Positions 48,466 through 56,733 of a stretch of DNA of 64,000 nt are shown piece by piece; positions within the stretch are counted from its first letter, which is position 1; each line of letters opens with the position of its first letter. The position numbers and the translations under genes are program-made. Source of the DNA: Asticcacaulis sp. EMRT-3 (GTDB taxonomy: Bacteria; Pseudomonadota; Alphaproteobacteria; Caulobacterales; Caulobacteraceae); contig NZ_JASERT010000001.1 in the NCBI RefSeq assembly GCF_030027245.1, positions 2,224,501 to 2,288,500 of the forward strand, given 5' to 3'. The notes beneath the pieces were generated by a model that worked only from the letters and a program-made list of their open reading frames with translations, ran no database searches and was not told the origin of the DNA.

Positions 48466-48549
48466 TCTTACGCACCATACCCGACAGGAAGCCACGGCCT
48501 ATAGCAGATCGGGCGCGTCCGGTCGAATCGCAATGGCCGTCAAATGATG

Positions 48550-49887
48550 CTATTTGCCGATACAGAAGGTCGAAAAAATGATGTCGAGCACGCCTTCGAC
48601 ATCATAGCGGCCAAACAGGGCGTCGAAGCTGGCCAGCGCCGAACGGACATTTTCCGCCGACAGTTCGGGTGCGGCAGACAGCGCACGCGCCGCCTGTTGC
48701 AATTGATCGCGTGCCTCGTTCAGCCGGTCGATATGGCGCTGCCGCGTCGCCGCCGGGAAGGTCTGGTTGGCCAGTGCTGACCCGACCCGCTCTTCAATGG
48801 CCGCCACGCAGTCTTCCAGCCCCTGCCCGAGCGCCACACTGACGGCGAACAGCGATGTTTCACGTGAAACACGTAAACCTGCGATGGCGGCGCGCTCGCC
48901 CTCACCGGCCTCATCGAGCTTGTTAAACACCATCAAATCTTCGTGTCGCCAGTCGTCCGGCAGGGCGGGGTTGGTGGCGTCGATCACCCAGATGCGTAAG
49001 TCGGCCTCGTCGGCCTTGGCGCGTGCCCGCCTGATCCCCTCGGCCTCGACCGGTTCGGCGGTTTCGCGCAAACCCGCCGTGTCGTAGAGCAGCACGGAAT
49101 AGGGCCCGACGCGGAGTTGCGCCTCGATGATGTCGCGTGTCGTACCGGCAATCGGCGTGACAATGGCAGCCTCGGCCTTCAGCAGCGCATTGAACAGGCT
49201 CGATTTACCGGCATTGGGTTCGCCAAGGATAACGATGCGGTAGCCTTCGCGGATCTGCCGTCCGCGCTGCGCATCGCTTACCGCAGCGCCCAGCCGCAGC
49301 GCCAGACCGTCGATGCGTGCGCGAATGGCCTCGGCCAGTTCGTCGGGCAGGTCTTCATCCGGGAAGTCGATATAGACTTCGAGGCGCGCCAGCAGATCGA
49401 GCAGTTCGGCGCGCCACTGTTCATATTGCGCTTTCAGCCCGCCGCCAAGCTGGGTCAGGGCCTGTCTGCGCTGGGCTTCCGTTTCGGCATCGACCAGATC
49501 GGCAATCGCCTCAGCCTGAGTCAGGTCGAGCTTGCCATTTTCCAGCGCTCGCCGTGAAAACTCACCTGGCCCGGCCAGCTTCAGACCCAGTTCGGTCAGG
49601 ATGGCGTAAAGCCGATCGAGAATGGCCCGTGCGCCATGCACATGCAGCTCAACGCACTCTTCGCCGGTAAAGCTGTGCGGCGCTTTGAACCATAGCACCA
49701 CGGCCTGATCAATCAACTCACCCTGATAGATGAGCGGCGTATAGCTGGCGTGACGCGGCTGCAAAACCTTGTCCGTCAGGTGGCCGACGGCCTCAAGCGC
49801 GCGCGGCCCGGACAGACGCACCACCGCCACCCCAGCGCGGCCCTGCGCGCTGGCCAGGGCAAAAATCGTCTGTTTCACGTGAAACAC
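48550..49887 (-). CDS. mnmE: tRNA modification GTPase MnmE
   Basis: GTPase partner of MnmG, 445 residues from the GTG at 49887. G1 motif GEPNAGKSS at 222-230, G2/G3 TPIAGTTRD and DTAGLRE, and the catalytic C-terminal CIGK (last four residues, family CxGK). The start is ambiguous: GTG 49887 gives MFHVKQTIFALA, GTG 49878 gives VKQTIFALA, which matches usual MnmE starts better. Both lie in or against parS site 3. Confidence 0.96.
   Translation of the reverse strand: MFHVKQTIFALASAQGRAGVAVVRLSGPRALEAVGHLTDKVLQPRHASYTPLIYQGELIDQAVVLWFKAPHSFTGEECVELHVHGARAILDRLYAILTELGLKLAGPGEFSRRALENGKLDLTQAEAIADLVDAETEAQRRQALTQLGGGLKAQYEQWRAELLDLLARLEVYIDFPDEDLPDELAEAIRARIDGLALRLGAAVSDAQRGRQIREGYRIVILGEPNAGKSSLFNALLKAEAAIVTPIAGTTRDIIEAQLRVGPYSVLLYDTAGLRETAEPVEAEGIRRARAKADEADLRIWVIDATNPALPDDWRHEDLMVFNKLDEAGEGERAAIAGLRVSRETSLFAVSVALGQGLEDCVAAIEERVGSALANQTFPAATRQRHIDRLNEARDQLQQAARALSAAPELSAENVRSALASFDALFGRYDVEGVLDIIFSTFCIGK
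48856..48871. promoter_or_regulatory. parS site 2 (within mnmE)
   Basis: Perfect TGTTTCACGTGAAACA in a different reading frame from the other sites; encodes VSRET in the MnmE GTPase domain region. Confidence 0.97.
49871..49886. promoter_or_regulatory. parS site 3 (at mnmE start)
   Basis: Perfect TGTTTCACGTGAAACA that overlaps the mnmE initiation codons; it lies 15 kb or less from the other landmarks and about 5 kb from the predicted origin. Confidence 0.97.
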
Positions 49888-49892
49888 GGCGC

Positions 49893-50153
49893 TTATTTAT
49901 CGGCCTTATTGCCGAAGCTGTTCATGCTGGCCGTGGCCGCCGATTGCATCAGTTTGAAAAACTGGTCCTGCGCCGTGACACCGAGGCTTGACCAGTTTTT
50001 GAGCATCTCATCCGGTTGCATGGATTGCATATTCTGCGCCATGCGCGCCTTCATCTGCTCCATCATATAGTCGTTGAGCGGTTCAACATCCGGCAAGCCT
50101 AAGAAGGTGCGCGCCTCTTGCGGCGTACATTCGACATTGACCGTGACCTTCAT
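49893..50153 (-). CDS. DUF6489 family protein
   Basis: 86-residue cytoplasmic protein starting MKVTVNVECTPQEARTFLGL with PDVEPLNDYMMEQMKARM, as in the family I recall as DUF6489 in Caulobacterales and sphingomonads. Met-rich helix, no membrane segment, function unknown. ATG 50153 is chosen; the upstream in-frame extension crosses the hairpin at 50199-50227. mnmE starts 5 nt or less after its stop codon, so the two are coupled. Confidence 0.8.
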   Translation of the reverse strand: MKVTVNVECTPQEARTFLGLPDVEPLNDYMMEQMKARMAQNMQSMQPDEMLKNWSSLGVTAQDQFFKLMQSAATASMNSFGNKADK

Positions 50154-50198
50154 GTGGGATGCTCCCGATGCGGACGAATCGCCCTGATTGAAACAGAC

Positions 50199-50227
50199 AA
50201 CCCGATATGAGCCTGTCATATCGGGTT
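50199..50227. terminator. Strong hairpin between rho and DUF6489 genes
   Basis: AACCCGATATG (50199-50209) pairs perfectly with CATATCGGGTT (50217-50227). On the minus strand the following sequence (GTCTGTTTC) is only weakly U-rich, so terminator or attenuator function is uncertain. Confidence 0.55.
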
Positions 50228-50346
50228 GGCAAGTCTTCTCCCCCGTCCCTGTAAGGTCTGGGTATATATAAGTTTCCGATTTGCGTAGCAAATCGGCAAG
50301 CGCGACTGCGCGTCCGAGCCTTTGCGAGGCACTCTTCTTTAGCTAA

Positions 50347-50375
50347 AATACATAAGGCCAAAGGCCTTATGTATT
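50347..50375 (-). terminator. Intrinsic terminator overlapping the rho stop codon
   Basis: A 13-bp perfect stem (AATACATAAGGCC and its complement, 3-nt loop) has the final rho codons and TAA stop in its 5' arm and is followed by TTTT on the minus strand. Confidence 0.75.
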
Positions 50376-51776
50376 CATGCTCTGGAAGAATTCGCCATTG
50401 TTCTTGGTCTGGCGCAATTTATCGCTGAGGAACTCAATCGCGTCCTGTGCCCCCATCGGGTTGAGGATGCGGCGCAGCACATAGGTTTTTTGCAGGTTCG
50501 ACTTGTCGGTCAGCAATTCTTCCTTGCGCGTGCCGGATTTCAGCACATCCATCGCCGGGAAGACGCGCTTGTCGGCCACCTTGCGGTCGAGCACGATTTC
50601 GGAGTTACCCGTGCCCTTGAATTCTTCGAAGATCACTTCGTCCATGCGCGAACCGGTATCGATCAGGGCGGTGGCGATGATGGTCAGCGAGCCGCCTTCT
50701 TCGATGTTACGCGCCGCACCGAAGAAGCGCTTCGGGCGTTGCAGGGCGTTGGCGTCAACACCACCGGTCAGCACCTTGCCGGAGGACGGCACCACGGTGT
50801 TGTAGGCGCGGCCCAGACGGGTGATCGAATCGAGCAGGATGACGACATCGCGCTTGTGTTCGACCAGGCGCTTGGCCTTTTCGATGACCATTTCGGCCAC
50901 CTGAACGTGGCGCGTCGCCGGTTCATCGAAGGTGGACGAGATGACCTCGCCGCGCACGGTGCGCTGCATGTCGGTCACTTCTTCCGGGCGTTCGTCGATC
51001 AAAAGCACGATCAGATAGCAATCGGGATGATTGGCGGCCACCGACTTGGCGATGTTTTGCAGCATGACCGTTTTGCCGACGCGCGGCGGGGCCACGATCA
51101 GGCAGCGCTGGCCCTTGCCGAGGGGGGCCACGATGTCGATGATGCGGCCGGAGCGGTCTTTCAGGGTCGGGTCTTCGATCTCCATCCACAGGCGCTCATC
51201 GGGATAGAGCGGGGTCAGATTGTCGAAATGCACCTTGTGGCGGATGTTTTCGGGGTCTTCGAAATTGATCGTCTGCACCTTGGTGAGCGCGAAATAGCGT
51301 TCGCCTTCGCGCGGTGAGCGGATCAGGCCTTCTACGGTATCGCCGGTGCGCAGGCCGTGGCGGCGAATCTGCTGCGGGCTGAGATAGATGTCGTCGGGGC
51401 CGGGCAGATAATTGGCTTCGGGCGAGCGCAGGAAGCCGAAGCCGTCCTGCAACACTTCGACCACGCCGGAGCCGGTGATTTCGGAGCCGTCATCCGCCAG
51501 CGCCTTCAGCACGGCGAACAACAGGTCTTGCTTGCGCAGGTTAGAGGCGTTCTCGATGCCCATGCCTTCGGCGAAGGTGACAAGCTCGGTCGGGGTCTTG
51601 TCTTTCAGGGTTTGCAGCGACATTTTCTGGCCGCTTAAGGGGCCTACGCCGTCTTCGGAATCGTCGTCGCCTTCGCCTTCGTCGCTGTCGAGGTCGTTAT
51701 CCAGTGATTCACCCAGAGTCTCACCAAGCGTCTCAGCGGGGGTGTCGGGCAGGTCGTTGTCGGTTTCGTCGCTCAT
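50367..51776 (-). CDS. rho: Transcription termination factor Rho
   Basis: Hexameric RNA-dependent ATPase, 469 residues. Carries an extra acidic N-terminal tail of about 50 residues ([20 protein letters not shown]) before the usual start [17 protein letters not shown]-binding fold [21 protein letters not shown]-loop [12 protein letters not shown] near residue 230, Q-loop/R-loop region [20 protein letters not shown]. The acidic tail is outside the conserved core and is variable in bacteria. Confidence 0.97.
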   Translation of the reverse strand: MSDETDNDLPDTPAETLGETLGESLDNDLDSDEGEGDDDSEDGVGPLSGQKMSLQTLKDKTPTELVTFAEGMGIENASNLRKQDLLFAVLKALADDGSEITGSGVVEVLQDGFGFLRSPEANYLPGPDDIYLSPQQIRRHGLRTGDTVEGLIRSPREGERYFALTKVQTINFEDPENIRHKVHFDNLTPLYPDERLWMEIEDPTLKDRSGRIIDIVAPLGKGQRCLIVAPPRVGKTVMLQNIAKSVAANHPDCYLIVLLIDERPEEVTDMQRTVRGEVISSTFDEPATRHVQVAEMVIEKAKRLVEHKRDVVILLDSITRLGRAYNTVVPSSGKVLTGGVDANALQRPKRFFGAARNIEEGGSLTIIATALIDTGSRMDEVIFEEFKGTGNSEIVLDRKVADKRVFPAMDVLKSGTRKEELLTDKSNLQKTYVLRRILNPMGAQDAIEFLSDKLRQTKNNGEFFQSMNT

Positions 51777-52143
51777 GACGGGTCTTTCTGTAAAGGACGA
51801 ACAGGCGCAGGTCTTGGCGGGCTTGTCAGCCTGCCGGTTGCGGTGGTGTTCATGTGCCTTTCAATATAAGGTCTTGAAAAGGCTATGGTTTTTTAAAGGA
51901 TGCGGCTCTTCCACAGAACATGGCGCCGTGAATTGGGTCTTGCGCGGCAGGGGGTGGGGTCGCCTGCGCAAAATCAGGGTGATCTGTACAGGATTGGCGG
52001 CAGGCGTCAAATGAATTTTCGGGGCGTGGGGTCCGTGACCCCACATCTGTCTTTATCTTTTCTTGGGCCTTTGCCCAACGGGCAAGGCCAAAGAAAAGAC
52101 AGAGGAAGGCTTGGGGCCACAGGCCCCAAACCCCGACGATCCT
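51777..52143. other. Intergenic region rho / hemJ
   Basis: 367 nt. It contains the rho promoter and leader (nearest rho) and the three-hairpin repeat copy 2 (52021-52135) immediately after the hemJ stop codon. No gene seen. Confidence 0.6.
52021..52135. repeat. Three-hairpin mosaic repeat, copy 2
   Basis: Modules GTGGGGTC/GACCCCAC, CTTTTCTT...AAGAAAAG with an inner GGGCC...GGCC stem, and TTGGGGCC/GGCCCCAA, the reverse complement of the order at 12425-12554. Outer ends CGGGG/CCCCG. It begins 9 nt downstream of the hemJ stop codon. Confidence 0.85.
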
Positions 52144-52602
52144 TCAACGCGCCCCATATTCCAGCGTTACCGACAACACCATGATGATGGCCAGCACGAA
52201 CGGCACCTCATTGATCATCCGCCAGAACTTCTCCGTGCCAATGTCTTCGCCGCGGTCGAGCTTTTTGAAGCGCACACTGAGGAAATGGTGATAGCCGGTC
52301 ATCGCCACAACCCCCAGCAGCTTGACGATAATCCACGTCCCCAGCAACCCGACCCAGTGATTATGAAAGCGCAGCCAGATCAGGCTCAGGCCAAAAATCC
52401 ACGCCGCGATCATCGACGGGTTCATGATCAGCCGCAAAAGCTTGCGTTCCATCACCCGGAAAACCTCGGTCACCTGCGGCTTGTCACGGTTCTGGATGTG
52501 GTAGATGAACAGGCGCGGCAGATAGAGCAGCCCCGCCATCCACGCGATCACCGCCAATATATGCAGGCCGCGCGCCAGATCATACCAGTTCACCGAACCC
52601 AT
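52144..52602 (-). CDS. hemJ: Protoporphyrinogen oxidase HemJ
   Basis: Inner-membrane protein of about 152 residues with four hydrophobic segments, oxidising protoporphyrinogen IX. Conserved His in RGLHILAVIAWMAGLLYLPR and Lys/Arg in KLLGVVAMTGYHHFL, with RMINEVPFVLAIIMV. ATG 52602 starts two nucleotides past the hemH stop; a TTG at 52623 is less likely. Functions just before ferrochelatase, encoded next door. Confidence 0.93.
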   Translation of the reverse strand: MGSVNWYDLARGLHILAVIAWMAGLLYLPRLFIYHIQNRDKPQVTEVFRVMERKLLRLIMNPSMIAAWIFGLSLIWLRFHNHWVGLLGTWIIVKLLGVVAMTGYHHFLSVRFKKLDRGEDIGTEKFWRMINEVPFVLAIIMVLSVTLEYGAR

Positions 52603-52604
52603 AA

Positions 52605-53651
52605 CTATCTCCGTTTCGGACAAAATCTGTGACAGGCGGCGCAGTCATGATCGCCGATAATCGCCGCCTCGGTGCCGATCGCCTTCAGCACTTCGTCATT
52701 CAGCGCCTTGATATAGTCGCCATTCACGCCCAGCGCCGGCACGCGGATATAGTCCGCCACCCCCGCCTCACGCGCCAGATGCCCATATTCAATATCCAGT
52801 TCGACCAGGGTTTCGATATGCTCCGACACAAAGGCCACCGGCACCACAATCACCGACTTGCCATCCCTGCCCGCCTGACGGATCGTATCGTCCGTCGAAG
52901 GGCCGATCCATTTTAACGGCCCCACCCGGCTCTGATAACAGATGGTGTGTTCGACATCGGTATTCAGCATGGCCATGATGCGGGCCACCGACGCCTCAAC
53001 CTGTTCAGAGTAAGGATCACCGCGCTTGACGATAGTCTCCGGCAAGCCATGCGCCGAAAACAGGATGCGGTAGTTTTCCGGCGCGCTCAGGCGCTTCAAT
53101 ACCGCCGCCACCGCATCGGCATGGGCCTTGATGAAATGGCCATTACCGGCATAGCAGCAGACATAATGCACCTTCGCCTTGCCGCGATAGGCCTTCTTGA
53201 AGGCCTCGAAACCCGAAAGCGTGGTGGTTGAGGAAAACTGCGGATAGAGGGGCAGCACCACAATCTGGTCGGACCGATAGGCCTCGATCTCACGCACCGT
53301 CTCGGCGATGAACGGATGCCAGTAGCGCATACCGGTAAAGACGCGCGTCTCCATGCCTTGGGTGTTTTTGCTAATATAGGTTTCCAGCGCCTGCCTCTGC
53401 GCCTCGGTTTCCTTCAGGATCGGCGACCCGCCCCCCATCAGGGCATAATTGGCCCGCGCCATCGGGGCACGGCGGCTCGAAATCAGCGCCGCCACGCCCT
53501 GGCGCAAACCAAAAGGCAGGTTGATAATATAACGGTCGGCGAACAGATTATAGAGAAAGCCCCTTACATCCTCAGGCTTGTGCGGCCCACCCAGATTGAA
53601 CAGCAAAACCGCTGTCCGCTTCGGTGCCGTTGTGCTTATCTTACGATCCAT
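52605..53651 (-). CDS. hemH: Ferrochelatase
   Basis: Inserts ferrous iron into protoporphyrin IX, 348 residues from ATG 53651. The motif LFSAHGLPETIVKRGDPY is diagnostic, with AVLLFNLGGPHKPEDV at the N-terminus. The C-terminus DHDCAACHRFCPKRR and an internal Cys pair (YVCCYAGNG) recall the [2Fe-2S]-binding ferrochelatases described for Caulobacter. An ATG at 53687 overlaps hemE and is less favoured. Confidence 0.95.
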   Translation of the reverse strand: MDRKISTTAPKRTAVLLFNLGGPHKPEDVRGFLYNLFADRYIINLPFGLRQGVAALISSRRAPMARANYALMGGGSPILKETEAQRQALETYISKNTQGMETRVFTGMRYWHPFIAETVREIEAYRSDQIVVLPLYPQFSSTTTLSGFEAFKKAYRGKAKVHYVCCYAGNGHFIKAHADAVAAVLKRLSAPENYRILFSAHGLPETIVKRGDPYSEQVEASVARIMAMLNTDVEHTICYQSRVGPLKWIGPSTDDTIRQAGRDGKSVIVVPVAFVSEHIETLVELDIEYGHLAREAGVADYIRVPALGVNGDYIKALNDEVLKAIGTEAAIIGDHDCAACHRFCPKRR

Positions 53652-53652
53652 A

Positions 53653-54696
53653 TCAGGCTCTGATCCTTTGCAAGGCCTGCTCGACATGGGCTATCGGCGT
53701 ATCGGGAAAAATGCCGTGGCCGAGATTGAAAATAAACGGCCCCTGCCCCCAGGCTTGCCTTATACGTTCGATCTGGTCATCCAGAGCTTTGCCGCCGGAA
53801 CGTAAGGCCACCGGATCGAGCGCGCCCTGGATCGTCACCTTCTTTTGCAGTTCCACACCCAGCTTCAGCGGCGTGGCCGTGCCGAGCCCCAGAGCCTGCA
53901 CCTCAACCGCGTCGATATAGTCGTGGCAGCGCGCCTCAGCGCCACGCGGAAAGCCGATGATCGGCAAGGTCACACCCAGTTCGCGCACGCGCCGGATCAG
54001 TCGGATATGCGGCTGAATGATCAGTTGATCGAACAGAGGATCGGGAAAGCCCTCCGCCCAGCTCTCGAAGATTTTCAGCACCTGCGCCCCGTGATCAGCC
54101 TGCATCTTCAGATACTGGGCCGAGGCCTCGATGACGATGTCGATCAGCGATGCCACAAGCTCCGGCTGCTCATAAACGAAGGCGCGGATCAGGCTGCGGT
54201 CATGCGCCTTCTTGCCATTGAGCATATAGGTCATCACCGTCCACGGCCCGCCGCAAAAGCCGATCAGCGTGGTGCGGGCCCGATCAAGCTGCGCCGCCAC
54301 GCGCGCAACCGTTTCACCAACATTTTTCAAAGCCTCGCCCGCCTGCCCGGCCTTGTCACGCATAGCCTCTAACGATGGCAGGTCACCGAGGATCGGCCCT
54401 TCACCCGCCGCAAAGGTCAGATCCTGACCGAGCGCCAGCGGGATCATCAGGATGTCCGAAAAGAGAATGGCGGCGTCGAAACCGAAACGCCGTATCGGCT
54501 GCAAGGTGGCCTCAGCCGCCTTTTCGGGATTGAGACAGAAATCAACAAAGCCCGAGGTGGAGGCACGTAACTCACGGTATTCCGGCAGGTAGCGCCCGGC
54601 CTGTCGCATGAACCAGACCGGCGGCGTTGTCAGGGTCTGGCCCGAAAGCGCGTTTAACAGAGGGGCCGCAACAATCGATGCCAGAGGAAGGGTCAT
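53653..54696 (-). CDS. hemE: Uroporphyrinogen decarboxylase
   Basis: Decarboxylates uroporphyrinogen III to coproporphyrinogen III, 347 residues. The signature PPVWFMRQAGRYLPEYRELR is at the N-terminus and GFCGGPWTVMTYMLNG midway. Adjacent to the predicted origin, as hemE is in Caulobacter crescentus, where its promoter overlaps Cori. Start codon ATG 54696. Confidence 0.97.
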   Translation of the reverse strand: MTLPLASIVAAPLLNALSGQTLTTPPVWFMRQAGRYLPEYRELRASTSGFVDFCLNPEKAAEATLQPIRRFGFDAAILFSDILMIPLALGQDLTFAAGEGPILGDLPSLEAMRDKAGQAGEALKNVGETVARVAAQLDRARTTLIGFCGGPWTVMTYMLNGKKAHDRSLIRAFVYEQPELVASLIDIVIEASAQYLKMQADHGAQVLKIFESWAEGFPDPLFDQLIIQPHIRLIRRVRELGVTLPIIGFPRGAEARCHDYIDAVEVQALGLGTATPLKLGVELQKKVTIQGALDPVALRSGGKALDDQIERIRQAWGQGPFIFNLGHGIFPDTPIAHVEQALQRIRA

Positions 54697-55222
54697 AAAG
54701 TCAACTCGTATGAAAAGCGCCTTCCTTCATGACCTATACTAAAAGAAAAGAAAAGGGTTTGAAGTGGTTATAGAGGGCCGGACAAGTCGGAAAACCGGCG
54801 CAGATTTGGCGCGATTCACGGCTTTTTCACAAGCGGCAGCGGACAGGACAAGCGCCTTTTCACAGCCTGGGGAGAGCGTGGATAATTAACCAAATATTAG
54901 GATTGCTTAAGAATTCCTTAACGCACCTCCAGCAGAGCCTGTGCAGGGTTAATGAAAGATTAACTTACGCACATGGTCACCGATCGTCTTTATACATTTT
55001 TAACTTTTTGCCGAAGACCGGGACAAAATGCCGCCTTATCCACCCCTATCCACCGGCGAACCGGCTTTTGGCTTTTTCGCCCCAGGTTTTCCCAAACAGC
55101 ACCCGCAACTGTCCCCAAAACAACGCACATATTTTTTGCATTTTCAGGCGGACCTTATTTTTGCGCGGGCGTGACGCGCGAAAATTGGTTATGAACCTGC
55201 ATATATCTGAAAGGTTCAGCCC
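54697..55222. other. Predicted chromosomal origin of replication (oriC/Cori-like)
   Basis: 526-nt AT-rich gap between hemE and the PPSR gene, the location of Cori in Caulobacter. CtrA-type boxes: TTAA-N7-TTAG (54886-54900), TTAA-N7-TTAA (54907-54921) and TTAA-N7-TTAA (54949-54963). DnaA-like boxes: reverse TTATCCACG (54877-54885), TTATCCACC (55036-55044), CTATCCACC (55046-55054). TCCCCA hexamers like the Caulobacter W-box: reverse at 54868-54873 and forward at 55112-55117. One GANTC methylation site (54813-54817). The first DnaA box abuts the first CtrA box. No gene. A 7-bp TGAACCT/AGGTTCA repeat precedes the PPSR start. Confidence 0.9.
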
Positions 55223-56089
55223 ATGGTCGCCCTGCCGCCCAAGTCATCGCTTTCGAAAATCGGCACCTATTTCCACGTCCACCTTGTCTCCGATTCGACC
55301 GGCGAAACCCTGAATGCCCTGGCCAAGGCGGCGGCGGCGCGTTTTGAGGGTATCCTGCCGATTGAGCATATCTATGTGCTGATCCGTTCGGAAAAGCAGC
55401 TAGAGCGCAGTTTGCAGGAAATCGAGAGCTTTCCCGGCATTGTGTTGCACACCATGGTCGATGTCGAACTGCGCACCATGCTGGAAACACGCTGCCGCGA
55501 ACTCGATATTCCGGCGATTGGCGTACTCGATTCGCTGGTGGTGGCCTTTTCGCGTCATCTGGGCGCGGCTGTCTCCAAGCGGGTGGGCGCGCAGCATAAT
55601 CTCGACAATGAATATTTCGAGCGCATTGAGGCGCTCAACTATGCCATCGCCCATGATGACGGCGCGATGGCCGACAAGGTGCGTCAGGCCGATGTGGTGC
55701 TGGTCGGGGTGTCGCGCACCTCAAAGACACCGACCTGTATCTATCTGGCGCATCGCGGCATCAAGGCGGCCAATATTCCGCTCGTCCCCGGCCATGAACC
55801 GCCCGAAGAACTCGATCAGCAGGATGTGCCGTTGATCGTCGGCCTGATCGCCTCGCCGGAACGGCTGATCCAGATCCGCAAGAACCGCCTGCTAACGCTT
55901 AATGACGACAAGCCCTCCTCCTATACCGATCAGGAAGCGGTGCGCGAAGAAATTATCCGCGCGCGCCGGCTGTTTGAGCGCAAGGGCTGGCCGGTGATCG
56001 ATGTGACGCGGCGCTCGATCGAGGAAACCTCGGCCACCATTATCAGCCTGCTCAATGAAAAACGTACCGGCAGGCTTGGTGGTATATAG
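55223..56089 (+). CDS. PPSR-family kinase-phosphorylase (DUF299)
   Basis: Bifunctional regulator of pyruvate phosphate dikinase or PEP synthase, 288 residues. P-loop-like VGVSRTSKTPTCIYLAHRG near residue 155 and terminal DVTRRSIEETSATI are hallmarks. In Caulobacter the gene next to Cori (RP001) belongs to this family as I recall. ATG 55223 follows a hairpin that partly covers the AAGG ribosome binding site. Confidence 0.92.
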   Translation: MVALPPKSSLSKIGTYFHVHLVSDSTGETLNALAKAAAARFEGILPIEHIYVLIRSEKQLERSLQEIESFPGIVLHTMVDVELRTMLETRCRELDIPAIGVLDSLVVAFSRHLGAAVSKRVGAQHNLDNEYFERIEALNYAIAHDDGAMADKVRQADVVLVGVSRTSKTPTCIYLAHRGIKAANIPLVPGHEPPEELDQQDVPLIVGLIASPERLIQIRKNRLLTLNDDKPSSYTDQEAVREEIIRARRLFERKGWPVIDVTRRSIEETSATIISLLNEKRTGRLGGI

Positions 56090-56136
56090 GTGTGCGGCAT
56101 ATAGCCATTATCCCTGTCCATCACATATAAGACTGC

Positions 56137-56733
56137 ATGACCCATCACCTGACCCTCGCCTCCGCCTCGGCCTCGCGCGCTGCTCTGTTGAGCGGTTCGG
56201 GCCTCAGCTTTGCTAAGATTCCTGCTGATCTCGATGAAGAGCAGATCAAGGACGATGCCCTGGTGCGCGGCTTGAGCCCGAAAGCCATCGCGCTCGAACT
56301 GGCGCGCGCCAAGGCCCTGCATGTGTCCTTGCGCACCTCCGGTCTGGTTCTGGGCGGCGATCAGGTCTTGCAGCTTGACAACGACCTGATCAGCAAATCG
56401 GCCTCGCTTGATGAGGCGCGCGCGCTGCTCAAGCGCATGAGCGGCCAGAGCCATTATCTCCATGCCGGTCTGGCACTGGCCGAAAACGGCCAGTTGATCT
56501 GGTCGCATGTCGAAACCGCCGAAATGACCGTGCGCACACTGAGCGACGCCTTTATCGACCACTATCTCGACCAGACCGGTGACAAAATCTTATCGAGCGT
56601 CGGCTGTTATCAGCTCGAAGATATGGGTATTCATCTGTTCGACGCCATTCGCGGCGATTATTTCACCGTTCTTGGCCTGCCGCTGCTGCCGCTGCTGGCC
56701 CAGCTTCGTCATTTGAAGGTTATTCCGGCATGA
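56137..56733 (+). CDS. maf: Maf-family nucleotide pyrophosphatase
   Basis: House-cleaning pyrophosphatase of 198 residues. The Maf start LTLASASASRAALLSG and GLVLGGDQVLQLDN are diagnostic, with the SASASR substrate loop intact. Overlaps aroE by four nucleotides. Confidence 0.9.
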   Translation: MTHHLTLASASASRAALLSGSGLSFAKIPADLDEEQIKDDALVRGLSPKAIALELARAKALHVSLRTSGLVLGGDQVLQLDNDLISKSASLDEARALLKRMSGQSHYLHAGLALAENGQLIWSHVETAEMTVRTLSDAFIDHYLDQTGDKILSSVGCYQLEDMGIHLFDAIRGDYFTVLGLPLLPLLAQLRHLKVIPA

